Assembly: GCA_049698215.1 (NCBI GenBank)
Contig: JBAVXH010000053.1
Span: forward strand, 1-9,112
Reading direction: 5' to 3'
Origin: PALSA-894 sp049698215
Lineage (GTDB): Bacteria > Pseudomonadota > Alphaproteobacteria > Rhizobiales > Xanthobacteraceae
Length of the DNA: 9,112 nucleotides
Both the position numbers and the translations under genes were made by a program. The notes under the pieces are model-generated. The model made no database searches. It worked only from the letters and a program-made list of their open reading frames with translations, and was not told the DNA's origin. How positions within the stretch are numbered: the first letter of the stretch is position 1; each line of letters opens with the position of its first letter. Positions 1 to 6,233 of this stretch are shown here, in pieces.

Positions 1-26
1 AGGGGCTCTTGCAAATACGCTCAGCC

Positions 27-91
27 CCTCACCCGACCGCCTTCGCTTTGCTAGGCGGTCGACCTCTCCCCGCAAGCGGGGAGAGGTGAGG
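27..91. repeat. Intergenic hairpin-rich palindromic repeat
   Basis: Nested inverted repeats are visible. The outer arms are cctcacc (27-33) and ggtgagg (85-91). A middle hairpin pairs cgaccgcct (34-42) with the near-complement at 52-61. A perfect 12-bp stem, 62-73 against 76-87, has loop aa. This cloverleaf-like layout is typical of small dispersed elements in Bradyrhizobium-type genomes. It ends about 150 bp before the sigma-54 promoter and could act as a transcription barrier. The rest of 1-242 shows no credible gene. Confidence 0.7.
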
Positions 92-242
92 AGTAGAGAG
101 CCGCCCGTCCGCTAGGCACCTCTGCTCAATTCTGCGGCAGCGGCCCTAAGATGTTCGGCGGGGACACCGGGCGCGTTCCAAAATCGTATTTATCCACTTG
201 ATTTAACTCAATTTCCTCCCCATCGCCGCACCCCCACACCGC

Positions 243-257
243 TGGCACAGCCATTGC
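243..257 (+). promoter_or_regulatory. Sigma-54 (RpoN) -24/-12 promoter
   Basis: The sequence TGGCAC (243-248), five bases, then TTGC (254-257) matches the RpoN consensus exactly, with the invariant GG (244-245) and GC (256-257) at correct spacing and a pyrimidine before TGGCAC. The predicted start of transcription is near 268-270, giving a leader of about 30 nt before the ATG at 299. An AT-rich stretch lies upstream (177-226), with one near match to an IHF site at 191-203 (TATCCACTTGATT). No clear NtrC dyad was found. The promoter implies nitrogen-limitation control of the transporter/cyanase operon. The site overlaps the in-frame TTG at 254, which argues against that start codon. Confidence 0.8.
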
Positions 258-298
258 AAACCTCTCCGGCGCCGGAAGAGCCGCGCAGGGGAGCGCCG

Positions 299-1682
299 AT
301 GCCGATCTATGACCAGCCGTTCGATCCCGATCGCCCGCTGCGGCCGGGATGCATCTGCGGGCGCCATCGTTCGGTAGCCGAGCACGACGACGAGGCAGGC
401 CGCACGATGCTGTGCGAGCCCGTAACGAGCCAGGAACAGACCTATGAGGGCGTCGTCGCGTCGGCGGTGATGCGCAAGGTCTTCCCGAAGGACGCTGCGC
501 GGCGTGCATTCCTCAAGACCGTCGGCGCCTCGACGGCGCTTGCCGCACTGTCGCAATTCTTCCCGCTCAAGACCGCGACCGAGGTGTTCGCGCAATCGGC
601 GGCGCCGGAGAAGAAGGACCTCAAGGTCGGCTTCATCCCGATCACCTGCGCGACGCCCATCATCATGGCGCATCCGATGGGCTTCTATACGAAGCACGGG
701 CTGAACGTCGAGGTGATCAAGACCGCGGGCTGGGCGGTGATCCGCGACAAGACGCTGAACAAGGAATACGACGCCGCGCACATGCTCTCGCCGATGCCGC
801 TCGCGATCACGCTCGGCACCGGCTCGACGCCGACGCCCTACACGATGCCGGCGGTGGAAAACATCAACGGGCAGGCGATCACGCTCGCCATCAAGCACAA
901 GGACAAGCGCGATCCGAAGGCGTGGAAGGGCTTCAAGTTCGCGGTGCCATTCGACTACGATGCACAACTACCTGCTGCGCTACTATCTCGCGGAGCACGG
1001 CATCGATCCGGACACCGACGTGCAGATCCGTAGCGTTCCGCCGCCCGAGATGGTCGCGAACTTGCGTGCCGACAACATCGACGGCTTCCTCGCGCCCGAC
1101 CCGGTGAACCAGCGCGCCGTCTATGACGGCGTCGGCTTCATCCATGTGCTCTCGAAGGAGATCTGGGACCGCCATCCGTGCTGTGCTTTCGCGGCGTCGA
1201 GGGAGTTCGTCACCGGCTCGCCCAACACCTACGCGGCGCTGCTCAAGGCGATCATCGACGCGACCGCGTTCGCCACGAAGGCCGAGAACCGGAAAGCAAT
1301 CGCCGAGGCAATCGCACCAGCGAATTACCTGAACCAGCCGGTCACGGTGGTCGAGCAGGTGCTCACCGGCACGTTCGCCGATGGTCTCGGCAATGTGCGC
1401 AAGGTGCCGGACCGCATCGATTTCGATCCGTTCCCCTACGAGTCTTTCGCGGTGTGGATTCTCACGCAGATGAAGCGCTGGGGCCAGATCAAGGGCGATG
1501 TCGACTACGCGGCGGTCGCCAAGCAGGTGTTCCTCGCGACCGACACGACGAAGCTGATGCAGGAAGTCGGGCTGACGCCGCCCGCCAGTACGTCGAAGAG
1601 CTTCGTGGTCATGGGTAAGACCTTCGATCCGAGCAAGCCGGAGGATTACGTGAAGAGTTTCGCGATCAAGCGGTCGTCGTAA
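299..1682 (+). pseudogene. NrtA/CynA-type ABC substrate-binding protein, frameshifted
   Basis: This encodes a periplasmic binding protein of the nitrate/cyanate/bicarbonate family (NrtA, CynA, CmpA), split into two frames. The first 220 codons (299-958) hold a CxCGRH signature (residues 18-23), a Tat motif RRAFLK (68-73), a hydrophobic h-region and a likely cleavage site near FAQSAA (97-102). The second part (960-1679, 240 residues) resumes at MHNYLLRYYLAEHG and runs to the normal C terminus. The join falls after FDY, where family members carry a short FDY-x-MHNY link, so two bases (or one net extra base) differ from an intact gene at 959. Joined length, about 460 residues, fits the family. 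The ATG at 299 has AGGGGAG five bases upstream, and the longer TTG frame starts inside the promoter. It may be a true pseudogene or a sequencing error. Substrate is inferred as cyanate from cynS downstream. Confidence 0.8.
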
Positions 1683-1704
1683 TGCTGAGCTGCCGGGCTC
1701 ACGC

Positions 1705-2544
1705 ATGACCTCCTCCCTCACACTGCGCGCCGCGCTCGTCTCGGTGCTGATCTTCCTCGCCTTCATCCTCGCCTGGCATCTCGCCACGCGCGGCACCGGC
1801 GCCGTGCAGCAGATGGATCCCGAGTACGCCAAGCTGATGGGCGTGACCGCGACGCAGGGCAAATCCGCGATGCCCGGCCCGCTCGATGTCGGCGCCAAGC
1901 TCTGGGAGCACGCGCGGCGCCCGTTCTACGACAACGGTCCGAACGACAAGGGGGTCGGCATCCAGCTCGCCTATTCGATCGCGCGCGTGGCCGCAGGCTA
2001 TTCGCTCGCCGTGCTGGTCGCGTTGCCGATCGGCTTCCTGATCGGCATGTCGCCGCTGTTTTCGAAGGCGCTCGATCCCTTCATCCAGGTGCTCAAGCCC
2101 ATCTCGCCGCTCGCCTGGATGCCGCTCGCGCTCTACACCATCAAGGACTCTGGCCTCTCGGCGATCTTCGTCATCTTCATTTGCTCGCTCTGGCCGATGC
2201 TGATCAACACGGCGTTCGGCGTCGCGGCGGTGCGCAAGGAATGGCTCAACGTGGCGCGCACGCTCGAGGTCGGCACCTTGCGCCGCGCCTTCACGATCAT
2301 CCTGCCTGCGGCCGCGCCCACGATTCTCACGGGCATGCGCATCTCGATCGGCATCGCGTGGCTCGTGATCGTCGCGGCCGAAATGCTCGTCGGCGGGACG
2401 GGCATTGGTTACTTCGTCTGGAACGAATGGAATAATCTTTCAATTACAAATGTAATTACAGCAATATTTCTTATTGGAATTGTCGGGATGGCGCTCGATC
2501 TGCTGCTCGCGCGCGCGACGCGCCTCGTGACGTTCCCGGAGTGA
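1705..2544 (+). CDS. ABC transporter permease, NrtB/CynB-type
   Basis: Inner-membrane permease of the BPD_transp_1 class that forms the channel for the nitrate/cyanate-type importer. The 279-residue protein has an N-terminal membrane anchor (about residues 8-27), a periplasmic insert, then a core of about five further hydrophobic segments from residue 85 on. The ATPase-contacting EAA-like loop is visible around EWLNVARTLEVGTLRRAF. Length and order fit NrtB/SsuC relatives. It starts 22 nt after the binding-protein stop and ends 7 nt before the ATPase start, so the three are co-transcribed. The Shine-Dalgarno is weak. Codons 243-259 (2431-2481) all end in A or T, unlike the rest of the gene. 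Substrate is not readable from sequence; cyanate is inferred from context, and nitrate or a sulfonate is the alternative. Confidence 0.88.
   Translation: MTSSLTLRAALVSVLIFLAFILAWHLATRGTGAVQQMDPEYAKLMGVTATQGKSAMPGPLDVGAKLWEHARRPFYDNGPNDKGVGIQLAYSIARVAAGYSLAVLVALPIGFLIGMSPLFSKALDPFIQVLKPISPLAWMPLALYTIKDSGLSAIFVIFICSLWPMLINTAFGVAAVRKEWLNVARTLEVGTLRRAFTIILPAAAPTILTGMRISIGIAWLVIVAAEMLVGGTGIGYFVWNEWNNLSITNVITAIFLIGIVGMALDLLLARATRLVTFPE
2431..2481 (+). other. AT-rich codon patch with inverted repeat inside permease gene
   Basis: Seventeen consecutive codons all end in A or T, and only 10 of 51 bases are G or C, within a gene that otherwise uses G/C-ending codons. The frame and hydrophobic protein sequence are preserved (NNLSITNVITAIFLIGI). 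Inside is a dyad with 7-bp arms, aattaca (2442-2448) and tgtaatt (2451-2457). The cause is unknown: recombination with a low-GC homologue, or selection on DNA or RNA. Confidence 0.6.
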
Positions 2545-2551
2545 GGCCCGC

Positions 2552-3532
2552 GTGGACAAGTTCATCTCCATCGAGGGGATCGCCAAGCGCTACGGCGCAA
2601 CCGCGATCTTCGACGATCTCTGGCTCGGTATGCCGCGCGGCGGCTTCACCTGCGTGATCGGCCACTCGGGCTGCGGCAAGACCACCGTGCTCAACATCCT
2701 CGCCGGCCTCGATGCGCCGAGCGCGGGCGTCGTGATCGTCGACGACCAGGCGATCGAGGGCCCGAGCCTCGACCGCGCGGTGATCTTCCAGAGCCACGCG
2801 CTGCTCCCCTGGCGCACCGTGATGGGCAATGTCGCCTATGCGGTGTCGTCGAAATGGCGCCGCCATTCGCGCGAGCAGATCCGCGCGCAGGCGCAAAAAT
2901 TCATCGACCTCGTCGGCCTCACCGGCGCCGAGGGCAAGCGCCCGGCCGAGCTCTCCGGCGGCATGAAGCAGCGCGTCGGCATCGCGCGTGCGCTTTCGAT
3001 CGAGCCGAAGATCATGCTGATGGACGAGCCGTTCTCGGCGCTCGATGCGCTCACCCGCGGCACCTTGCAGGACGAGGTGCGCCGCATCTGCCTCACCACC
3101 GGGCAGACCGTGTTCATGATCACCCACGACGTCGACGAGGCGATCTACCTGGCCGACCGCATCGTGCTGATGACCAACGGCCCGGGCGCCAAGCTCGCCG
3201 AGATCGTCGACAACCCGCTGCCGAAGGAGCGCGGGCGCGCCGACATCCACCGCCATCCGCTCTATTACGCGGTGCGCAACCACATCATCGATTTCCTGGT
3301 CACGCGCTCGAAGAGCTTCGCCGCCGAGTGGGCGGGCCGCGCGTACGACTCGCGCCATGTGCCGGTGGTGCGGCCGGGGGTGATCGAGTCGCCGCTCTCT
3401 CCATCGTCATCGCCGCTCTCTCCATCGTCATCCCCCGCCCCCGGGTCCGGCCTTCAGCCGGCCCGAGGACAGGCTCAGGCGGGGGACCCAGTAAACACGA
3501 CCCCGATGTTGTTGCGAGATCGCGCCTCATAG
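2552..3532 (+). CDS. ABC transporter ATP-binding protein, NrtD/CynD/SsuB-type
   Basis: Cytoplasmic ATPase energising the importer encoded just upstream. Walker A GHSGCGKTT spans residues 37-45, the Q-loop glutamine is Q80, signature LSGGMKQR 134-141, Walker B IMLMDEP 154-160 with the catalytic Glu at 159, and the H-loop is H192, so the enzyme looks active. Start is GTG at 2552, with GAGG five bases upstream and the permease stop 7 nt before. The family normally ends near residue 260-280. Here the frame reads on to 326 residues through a low-complexity tail (SPLSPSS twice, then Pro/Gly-rich) encoded by the tandem repeat and intergenic repeat at 3390-3576. The tail is therefore acquired and probably non-functional. 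Family certain; substrate inferred. Confidence 0.9.
   Translation: MDKFISIEGIAKRYGATAIFDDLWLGMPRGGFTCVIGHSGCGKTTVLNILAGLDAPSAGVVIVDDQAIEGPSLDRAVIFQSHALLPWRTVMGNVAYAVSSKWRRHSREQIRAQAQKFIDLVGLTGAEGKRPAELSGGMKQRVGIARALSIEPKIMLMDEPFSALDALTRGTLQDEVRRICLTTGQTVFMITHDVDEAIYLADRIVLMTNGPGAKLAEIVDNPLPKERGRADIHRHPLYYAVRNHIIDFLVTRSKSFAAEWAGRAYDSRHVPVVRPGVIESPLSPSSSPLSPSSSPAPGSGLQPARGQAQAGDPVNTTPMLLRDRAS
3390..3431. repeat. Tandem duplication, 21 bp x 2
   Basis: Two exact copies of a 21-bp unit, 3390-3410 and 3411-3431, each beginning cgccgctctc and ending tcgtcat. Each encodes seven residues in the ATPase frame (SPLSPSS), so the frame is kept. The end of each unit (tcgtcat) matches the start of the adjoining palindromic repeat, which suggests slippage or duplication at the edge of that element. 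Confidence 0.9.
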
Positions 3533-3576
3533 GTCCGGCGGAGATTACTGGGTCGCCCGCCTTGGCGGGCGATGAC
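3427..3576. repeat. Composite REP-like element, two inverted units
   Basis: Unit one (3427-3494, + orientation) runs gtcatcccccgcc ... ggcgggggacccagtaa, with stem 3431-3439/3478-3486 and an inner hairpin around ggccttcagccggcc. Unit two (3544-3576) is the same motif inverted, with a perfect 9-bp stem 3553-3561/3564-3572 and a two-base loop. About 50 bp lie between them. This is a paired intergenic element of the kind dispersed in Bradyrhizobium-type genomes. It overlaps the end of the ATPase frame and ends 33 bp before cynS, so it may modulate readthrough into cynS. Confidence 0.75.
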
Positions 3577-3609
3577 GAGCACAAGGGTTTGTAACCGGAA
3601 AGGAACTCC

Positions 3610-4098
3610 ATGAACCGCGCCGCACTCACCGAAAAGCTCCTCGACATCAAGCGCGAGAAGGGCTGGAGCTGGAAATACATCTGCCAGGAGATCGGCGGCA
3701 TGTCGCCCGTGATGGTGACGGGCGGCGTGCTCGGCCAGCAGAAGATGACCAAGCCGATGGCGGCCGCGGCGGCCAAGCTGTTCGGCCTCTCGAAAACCGA
3801 AGAGGCGCTGCTCAACGAGGTGCCGATGCGCGGCACCGGCACGCCGATGCCGCCGACCGACCCGCTGATCTACCGCTTCTACGAGCTGGTGATGGTGAAC
3901 GGCCCGGCCTGGAAGGCGCTGATCGAGGAGGAGTTCGGCGACGGCATCATGTCGGCGATCGACTTCGACATGACGATCGAGCGCCAGGGCGACCCGCGCG
4001 GCGACCGCGTACGCATCGGCATGACCGGCAAGTTCCTGCCGTTCAGGTATTACGGCGCGGAGGGGAACGCGCAGGCGTATGGGTATAAGGAGGAGTGA
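3610..4098 (+). CDS. cynS: Cyanate hydratase (cyanase)
   Basis: Cytoplasmic enzyme that converts cyanate and bicarbonate to ammonia and carbon dioxide (via carbamate), allowing use of cyanate as a nitrogen source and its detoxification. The 162-residue protein has the usual N-terminal helical DNA-binding-like fold (GVLGQQKMTKPMAAAAAKL) and the C-terminal catalytic domain. The catalytic triad is in place: R89 and E92 in IYRFYE, and S115 in DGIMSAI, with the 3- and 23-residue spacings seen in E. coli CynS (R96, E99, S122). Start ATG has AAAGGAA just upstream. It is the last gene of the operon, separated from the ATPase by the REP-like element, and a hairpin (4111-4150) follows the stop. A truncated degenerate copy of its 3' end lies at 4794-4972. 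Confidence 0.96.
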   Translation: MNRAALTEKLLDIKREKGWSWKYICQEIGGMSPVMVTGGVLGQQKMTKPMAAAAAKLFGLSKTEEALLNEVPMRGTGTPMPPTDPLIYRFYELVMVNGPAWKALIEEEFGDGIMSAIDFDMTIERQGDPRGDRVRIGMTGKFLPFRYYGAEGNAQAYGYKEE

Positions 4099-4105
4099 CT
4101 CTCCC

Positions 4106-4157
4106 TCGTCATCCCGGCCAAGCGATGCGCAGCATCGCGCGAGCCGGGATCCATAAC
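4106..4157. repeat. Palindromic intergenic repeat after cynS, possible terminator
   Basis: Stem atcccggc (4111-4118)/gccgggat (4143-4150) encloses an inner stem gcgatgc (4122-4128)/gcatcgc (4132-4138) with loop gca. It shares the leading tcgtcatccc motif with the REP-like units upstream. There is no T-run on the + strand, so if it stops transcription from cynS it is not as a classical intrinsic terminator. Confidence 0.6.
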
Positions 4158-4194
4158 CACCTTCTGTGCAAGATCGCGAGGGAGGCTGTCCTCA

Positions 4195-4327
4195 TCACTC
4201 GGCCGCGCGATCACGCTGCTCTTGCCGGTCGAACCACCGATGCACCCACAAAACGCCCGCGACGGCCAATCCGATCGAGAGGAAAGGGCCAGACCATCGC
4301 GAAGATACCGAATTGGAAGTTCGTCAT
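4195..4327 (-). pseudogene. Small single-TM protein, +1 frameshift
   Basis: The ATG at 4327 has a strong GGAGG (4336-4340) eight bases upstream. The first 15 codons read MTNFQFGIFAMVWPF, then the frame slips. Removing one T from the ccctttcctctcg tract (near 4280) restores FLSIGLAVAGVLWVHRWFDR followed by QEQRDRAAE and a TGA at 4195-4197, giving a 43-residue protein with one membrane segment and a charged tail. The restored product resembles the neighbour at 4356-4484: the same F-x-IF, VWP, central hydrophobic stretch, W-x-D-R and terminal AAE. As written, the frame ends after 77 bases in an unrelated tail. It is either a pseudogene or a base-call error in a short T tract. Function unknown. 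Confidence 0.6.
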
Positions 4328-4355
4328 TCGCGCAGCCTCCGGAGGACCGGACCGG

Positions 4356-4484
4356 CTACTCGGCCGCGTGCTGACGGCGGCGCTCAGCTCGGTCATCGAG
4401 CCAGCCGAGAAAAAAAGCGAAACCGGCCGCCATGGCGGCGACAATGATCGGCCACACGACTACGAAGATCTCAAAGCGGCTCAT
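4356..4484 (-). CDS. Small single-TM membrane protein, 42 aa
   Basis: I do not recognise a named family. The product is MSRFEIFVVVWP, a hydrophobic stretch (about residues 6-28, IIVAAMAAGFAFFLGW) and a charged, arginine-rich tail ending AAE: one predicted membrane helix with a cytoplasmic basic tail. Its ATG lies within the TGA of the upstream gene (ATGA overlap at 4481-4484), the usual sign of translational coupling. The downstream gene (4195-4327) is a diverged tandem copy. It is the only member of the three-gene set that reads intact. The coupling, the conserved pattern shared with its paralogue and the G/C-ending codons argue that it is, or recently was, a real gene. The role is unknown. 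Confidence 0.6.
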   Translation of the reverse strand: MSRFEIFVVVWPIIVAAMAAGFAFFLGWLDDRAERRRQHAAE

Positions 4485-4711
4485 TCTCTCAACCTTTTGA
4501 GATAAGCCCTGCCTCCCCAATGTAGGCCGCCGCCTGCGACGGCACAAGCAAACGCAACCGCCGAAACATGGACCGCCCCGACGGAGAGCGACGAAAGTCC
4601 ATAAAGCCACGCTGCGGCAGGCGCGCATGCGCCTGCCGCAATAAGCGCGGTGGCCAGCGTATTCAGCTAGGATGCGGTGAGTTTGGTGCGCTCGTTGTGG
4701 ACCAGAAACAT
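4481..4711 (-). pseudogene. Small two-TM protein with in-frame amber codon
   Basis: From ATG at 4711 the frame reads MFLVHNERTKLTAS, hits TAG at codon 15 (4667-4669), then continues in the same frame as LNTLATALIAAGACAPAAAW, a short loop, a second hydrophobic segment VHVSAVAFACAVAGGG and a basic end KRLRE. TGA at 4481-4483 overlaps the next ATG. Read through, it would be 76 codons with two membrane segments, resembling small hypothetical membrane proteins that begin HNERxKL in related alphaproteobacteria (from memory). A sigma-70-like promoter sits just upstream. No good internal start follows the amber codon, so the gene is probably dead, or the stop is an error. A 12-bp inverted repeat (4613-4624/4629-4640) lies inside the coding sequence. 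Confidence 0.55.
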
Positions 4712-4742
4712 GGAACTGACGCAGGAAATGCAATACGAACAT

Positions 4743-4771
4743 ATCATGAACATTGGCGCGGCGATTGTCAA
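4743..4771 (-). promoter_or_regulatory. Sigma-70-type promoter for small membrane-protein genes
   Basis: On the - strand TTGACA (4771-4766) is followed after 17 bases by CATGAT (4748-4743), a perfect -35 and a four-of-six -10 at ideal spacing. Transcription would begin near 4736, about 25 nt before the ATG at 4711. The -35 lies only 23 bp from the edge of the truncated cynS copy. Confidence 0.5.
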
Positions 4772-4793
4772 TCCATTGCGCGCGTCTTCACAC

Positions 4794-4972
4794 CGCTGAT
4801 CGAGGAGGAGTTCGGCGACGGCATCATGGGCGAAGCGACTTCGACATGACGATCGAGCGCCAGGGCGACCCGCGCAGCGACGCGTGCGCATCGGCATGAC
4901 GGCAAGTTCCTGCCGTTCAAGTACTACGGCGCGGAAGGGAACGCGCAGGCGTATGGATACAGGGAGGAGTAA
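4794..4972 (+). pseudogene. Degenerate 3' fragment of a second cyanase gene
   Basis: From cgctgat at 4794 to TAA at 4972 this aligns base for base with cynS from 3917 to its stop, so only the last third of the gene is present. Three single-base deletions are seen: one in the codons for the catalytic serine region (GIMSAID becomes GIMGEAT), one in the gcgaccgcg segment and one in atgaccggc. Together they restore the frame at the end, but the catalytic Ser is lost, as are Arg89 and Glu92. There is no start codon of its own. The stop differs (TAA here, TGA in cynS), as do scattered bases, so it is either an old duplication or a remnant of a different cynS allele. It ends 59 bp before the defence operon. 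Confidence 0.85.
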
Positions 4973-5031
4973 TCAATCGCCGCACCTCGGCGACCCTCCC
5001 ACATGAAGCGGAAACGCGGGATGTGGCCGGG

Positions 5032-5658
5032 CTATTGGGCGTAGGTTCTCTCTTCAAAGCGCCAAAGCACGAGATCGGCGACAGCGACTTTGTCTCCGCA
5101 ATACTCAAAGATGTCACGGCACATCTTTTGTACATCGCTGTAGCCAAAACGCTCTGCCAGTCGGAGCAAATGTCGATCTGGCTTCGCGACGTCTAAGCCA
5201 AGATTCTTGGCCAAATGGAATTTCGTGGTTGCTCCGATGAAAGGAAGGCTCTCGAATGCTGAAATCGTGTCCGTTTGGATTCTCTTTTGGAGCGCTTCAA
5301 ACCCTTCGTTCTCTATCGCACGAGCAGTTTCAACCAGCGCCCATAGCTTGCGTTTGTTGCCGAAGGCCGACGTTGCGCAGCTGACACAAGTTTCGCTGTG
5401 AAGGACGATGGCCGAGGCGGATTCCCAATCGCAGAAACAGAGTGAAATATACGAGAAGTGCTTGCGGATGATAGCTTCACGGAAGCCTGAATTCAGAACG
5501 ACCCATGCATACTCGCGTAGAAATTCCGTTTCGGTAAAATTGGCGCGCAGCGAGTTTTGCCATTCTACTTCCCGAACGAACGGAGAACACCTCACCCAGT
5601 TCTTTGCCTGCACGTAGTGCTGAATAAGTTCGTTGCGCCGATCTAAGGCCGTCGCCAT
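5032..5658 (-). CDS. OGG-like HhH DNA glycosylase homologue, CBASS-associated
   Basis: Last gene of the type IV CBASS operon. The 208-residue protein has a helix-hairpin-helix core, LPFIGATTKFHLAKNLG (138-154), followed by KPDRHLLRLAERFG, where D161 matches the catalytic Asp of the HhH-GPD superfamily (VDxH in OGG1). The lysine of bifunctional glycosylases should fall at position 144 but is Thr; the nearest lysine is K146. The C-terminal four-cysteine iron-sulfur motif of Nth/MutY is absent. A CxxC (91-94) is present upstream. It may be a monofunctional glycosylase or a repurposed base-binding protein. The start overlaps the effector gene by 16 nt with no clear Shine-Dalgarno, so it is probably translated by coupling. 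OGG-type proteins are listed among type IV CBASS ancillary genes. Substrate unknown. Confidence 0.75.
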   Translation of the reverse strand: MATALDRRNELIQHYVQAKNWVRCSPFVREVEWQNSLRANFTETEFLREYAWVVLNSGFREAIIRKHFSYISLCFCDWESASAIVLHSETCVSCATSAFGNKRKLWALVETARAIENEGFEALQKRIQTDTISAFESLPFIGATTKFHLAKNLGLDVAKPDRHLLRLAERFGYSDVQKMCRDIFEYCGDKVAVADLVLWRFEERTYAQ

Positions 5659-6233
5659 AGCGAATTGTCTCGTAGAATCAGCTTCAACTTTGTTAACGCG
5701 ATGCTGGCTCCGGGTCTAGTGTCTAAGAGCTTACTGACTTTGACCTTCAGTTTGTGCTTCCGCTTGAGCCTTAAAAAGTCACGCTCAGGAATTCCAGCAC
5801 CAAGATCGCTTGCCATGTCGTAGCGAGCCGCGAGCCGCTGGAACTCGCGTAGCGGTATCGTGTCCAACGAGGCCAACAGGTAGCCCGCTTCTCGCTTCAC
5901 CTCTGAGTACATATTGAAACTGCGCGCATGCGCCTCACTGCGACCTCGCCAGTTCAACTGAAGCTGAACGAGCGTGAGACAAAACGTTAGGACGCCGATC
6001 AGTCCGATCCAAAGTGTAGCGTCGATTTGCAGCGGAACCAACCACTGATGAAGACGTGGATCGACAAACGCGAGTGCGGTAAGCCAAGCTGACAAGAGTA
6101 GAATAGCTAGATCCAAAGACACTGCGCGCCGCTTGAATCGATCTCGCATCGAAGCGTGACCGGTGCACAGTTGGTCAGCGACCCGCCGGATTCGTCCCAC
6201 CTCTTCTCTAGTTTCAGTTAGTGTATCACTCAT
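5643..6233 (-). CDS. Two-TM SLATT-type membrane effector of CBASS
   Basis: Likely killing effector. The 196-residue protein has a soluble N-terminal helix, two hydrophobic segments (about residues 38-58 and 72-93) and a long basic, helical C-terminal region, the layout of SLATT/2TM effectors that sense a cyclic nucleotide and permeabilise the inner membrane. I place it by architecture and position next to a CD-NTase; no diagnostic catalytic motif exists. The ATG at 6233 (MSDTLTETREE) overlaps the CD-NTase stop by 8 nt (ATGAGTGA). The upstream in-frame ATG at 6287 would add 18 residues and a 62-nt overlap and is less likely. The 16-nt overlap with the next gene continues the coupled operon. 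Codon use is more AT-rich than the left flank. Confidence 0.78.
   Translation of the reverse strand: MSDTLTETREEVGRIRRVADQLCTGHASMRDRFKRRAVSLDLAILLLSAWLTALAFVDPRLHQWLVPLQIDATLWIGLIGVLTFCLTLVQLQLNWRGRSEAHARSFNMYSEVKREAGYLLASLDTIPLREFQRLAARYDMASDLGAGIPERDFLRLKRKHKLKVKVSKLLDTRPGASIALTKLKLILRDNSLWRRP

Noticed and set aside
27..91. Hairpin cluster considered as a CRISPR array, tRNA or riboswitch
   Set aside because: No regularly spaced direct repeats, no tRNA-like conserved bases, and no fit to a known riboswitch; the nested palindromes fit a dispersed intergenic element.
203..967. Long - strand open frame opposite the binding-protein gene
   Set aside because: Shadow frame: Arg/His-rich composition typical of antisense reading of high-GC codons, while the + strand shows clear family motifs.
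933..1898. 321-codon - strand open frame across the binding-protein/permease junction
   Set aside because: Shadow of the + strand genes; no recognisable domain and it crosses two real genes.
2471..3358. 295-codon - strand open frame opposite the ATPase
   Set aside because: Antisense of a gene with intact Walker A, signature and Walker B motifs.
2854..3594. 246-codon + strand frame overlapping the ATPase
   Set aside because: Arg/His/Ala-rich out-of-frame reading of the ATPase gene and the repeat behind it.
4613..4640. 12-bp inverted repeat with loop gcat, considered as a terminator
   Set aside because: No T-run on either side, and it lies within the coding sequence of the small two-TM gene (alanine-rich codons), so chance from GC-rich coding is likely.
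4710..4799. 29-codon + strand frame (MELTQEMQYEH...) before the cynS fragment
   Set aside because: No ribosome site; it overlaps the - strand promoter and the start of the small two-TM gene, which has better support.
4977..5026. Two weak hairpins (4977-4993; 4999-5026) considered as the CBASS terminator
   Set aside because: Stems are only six base pairs with mismatches and no T-run; not enough to call a terminator.
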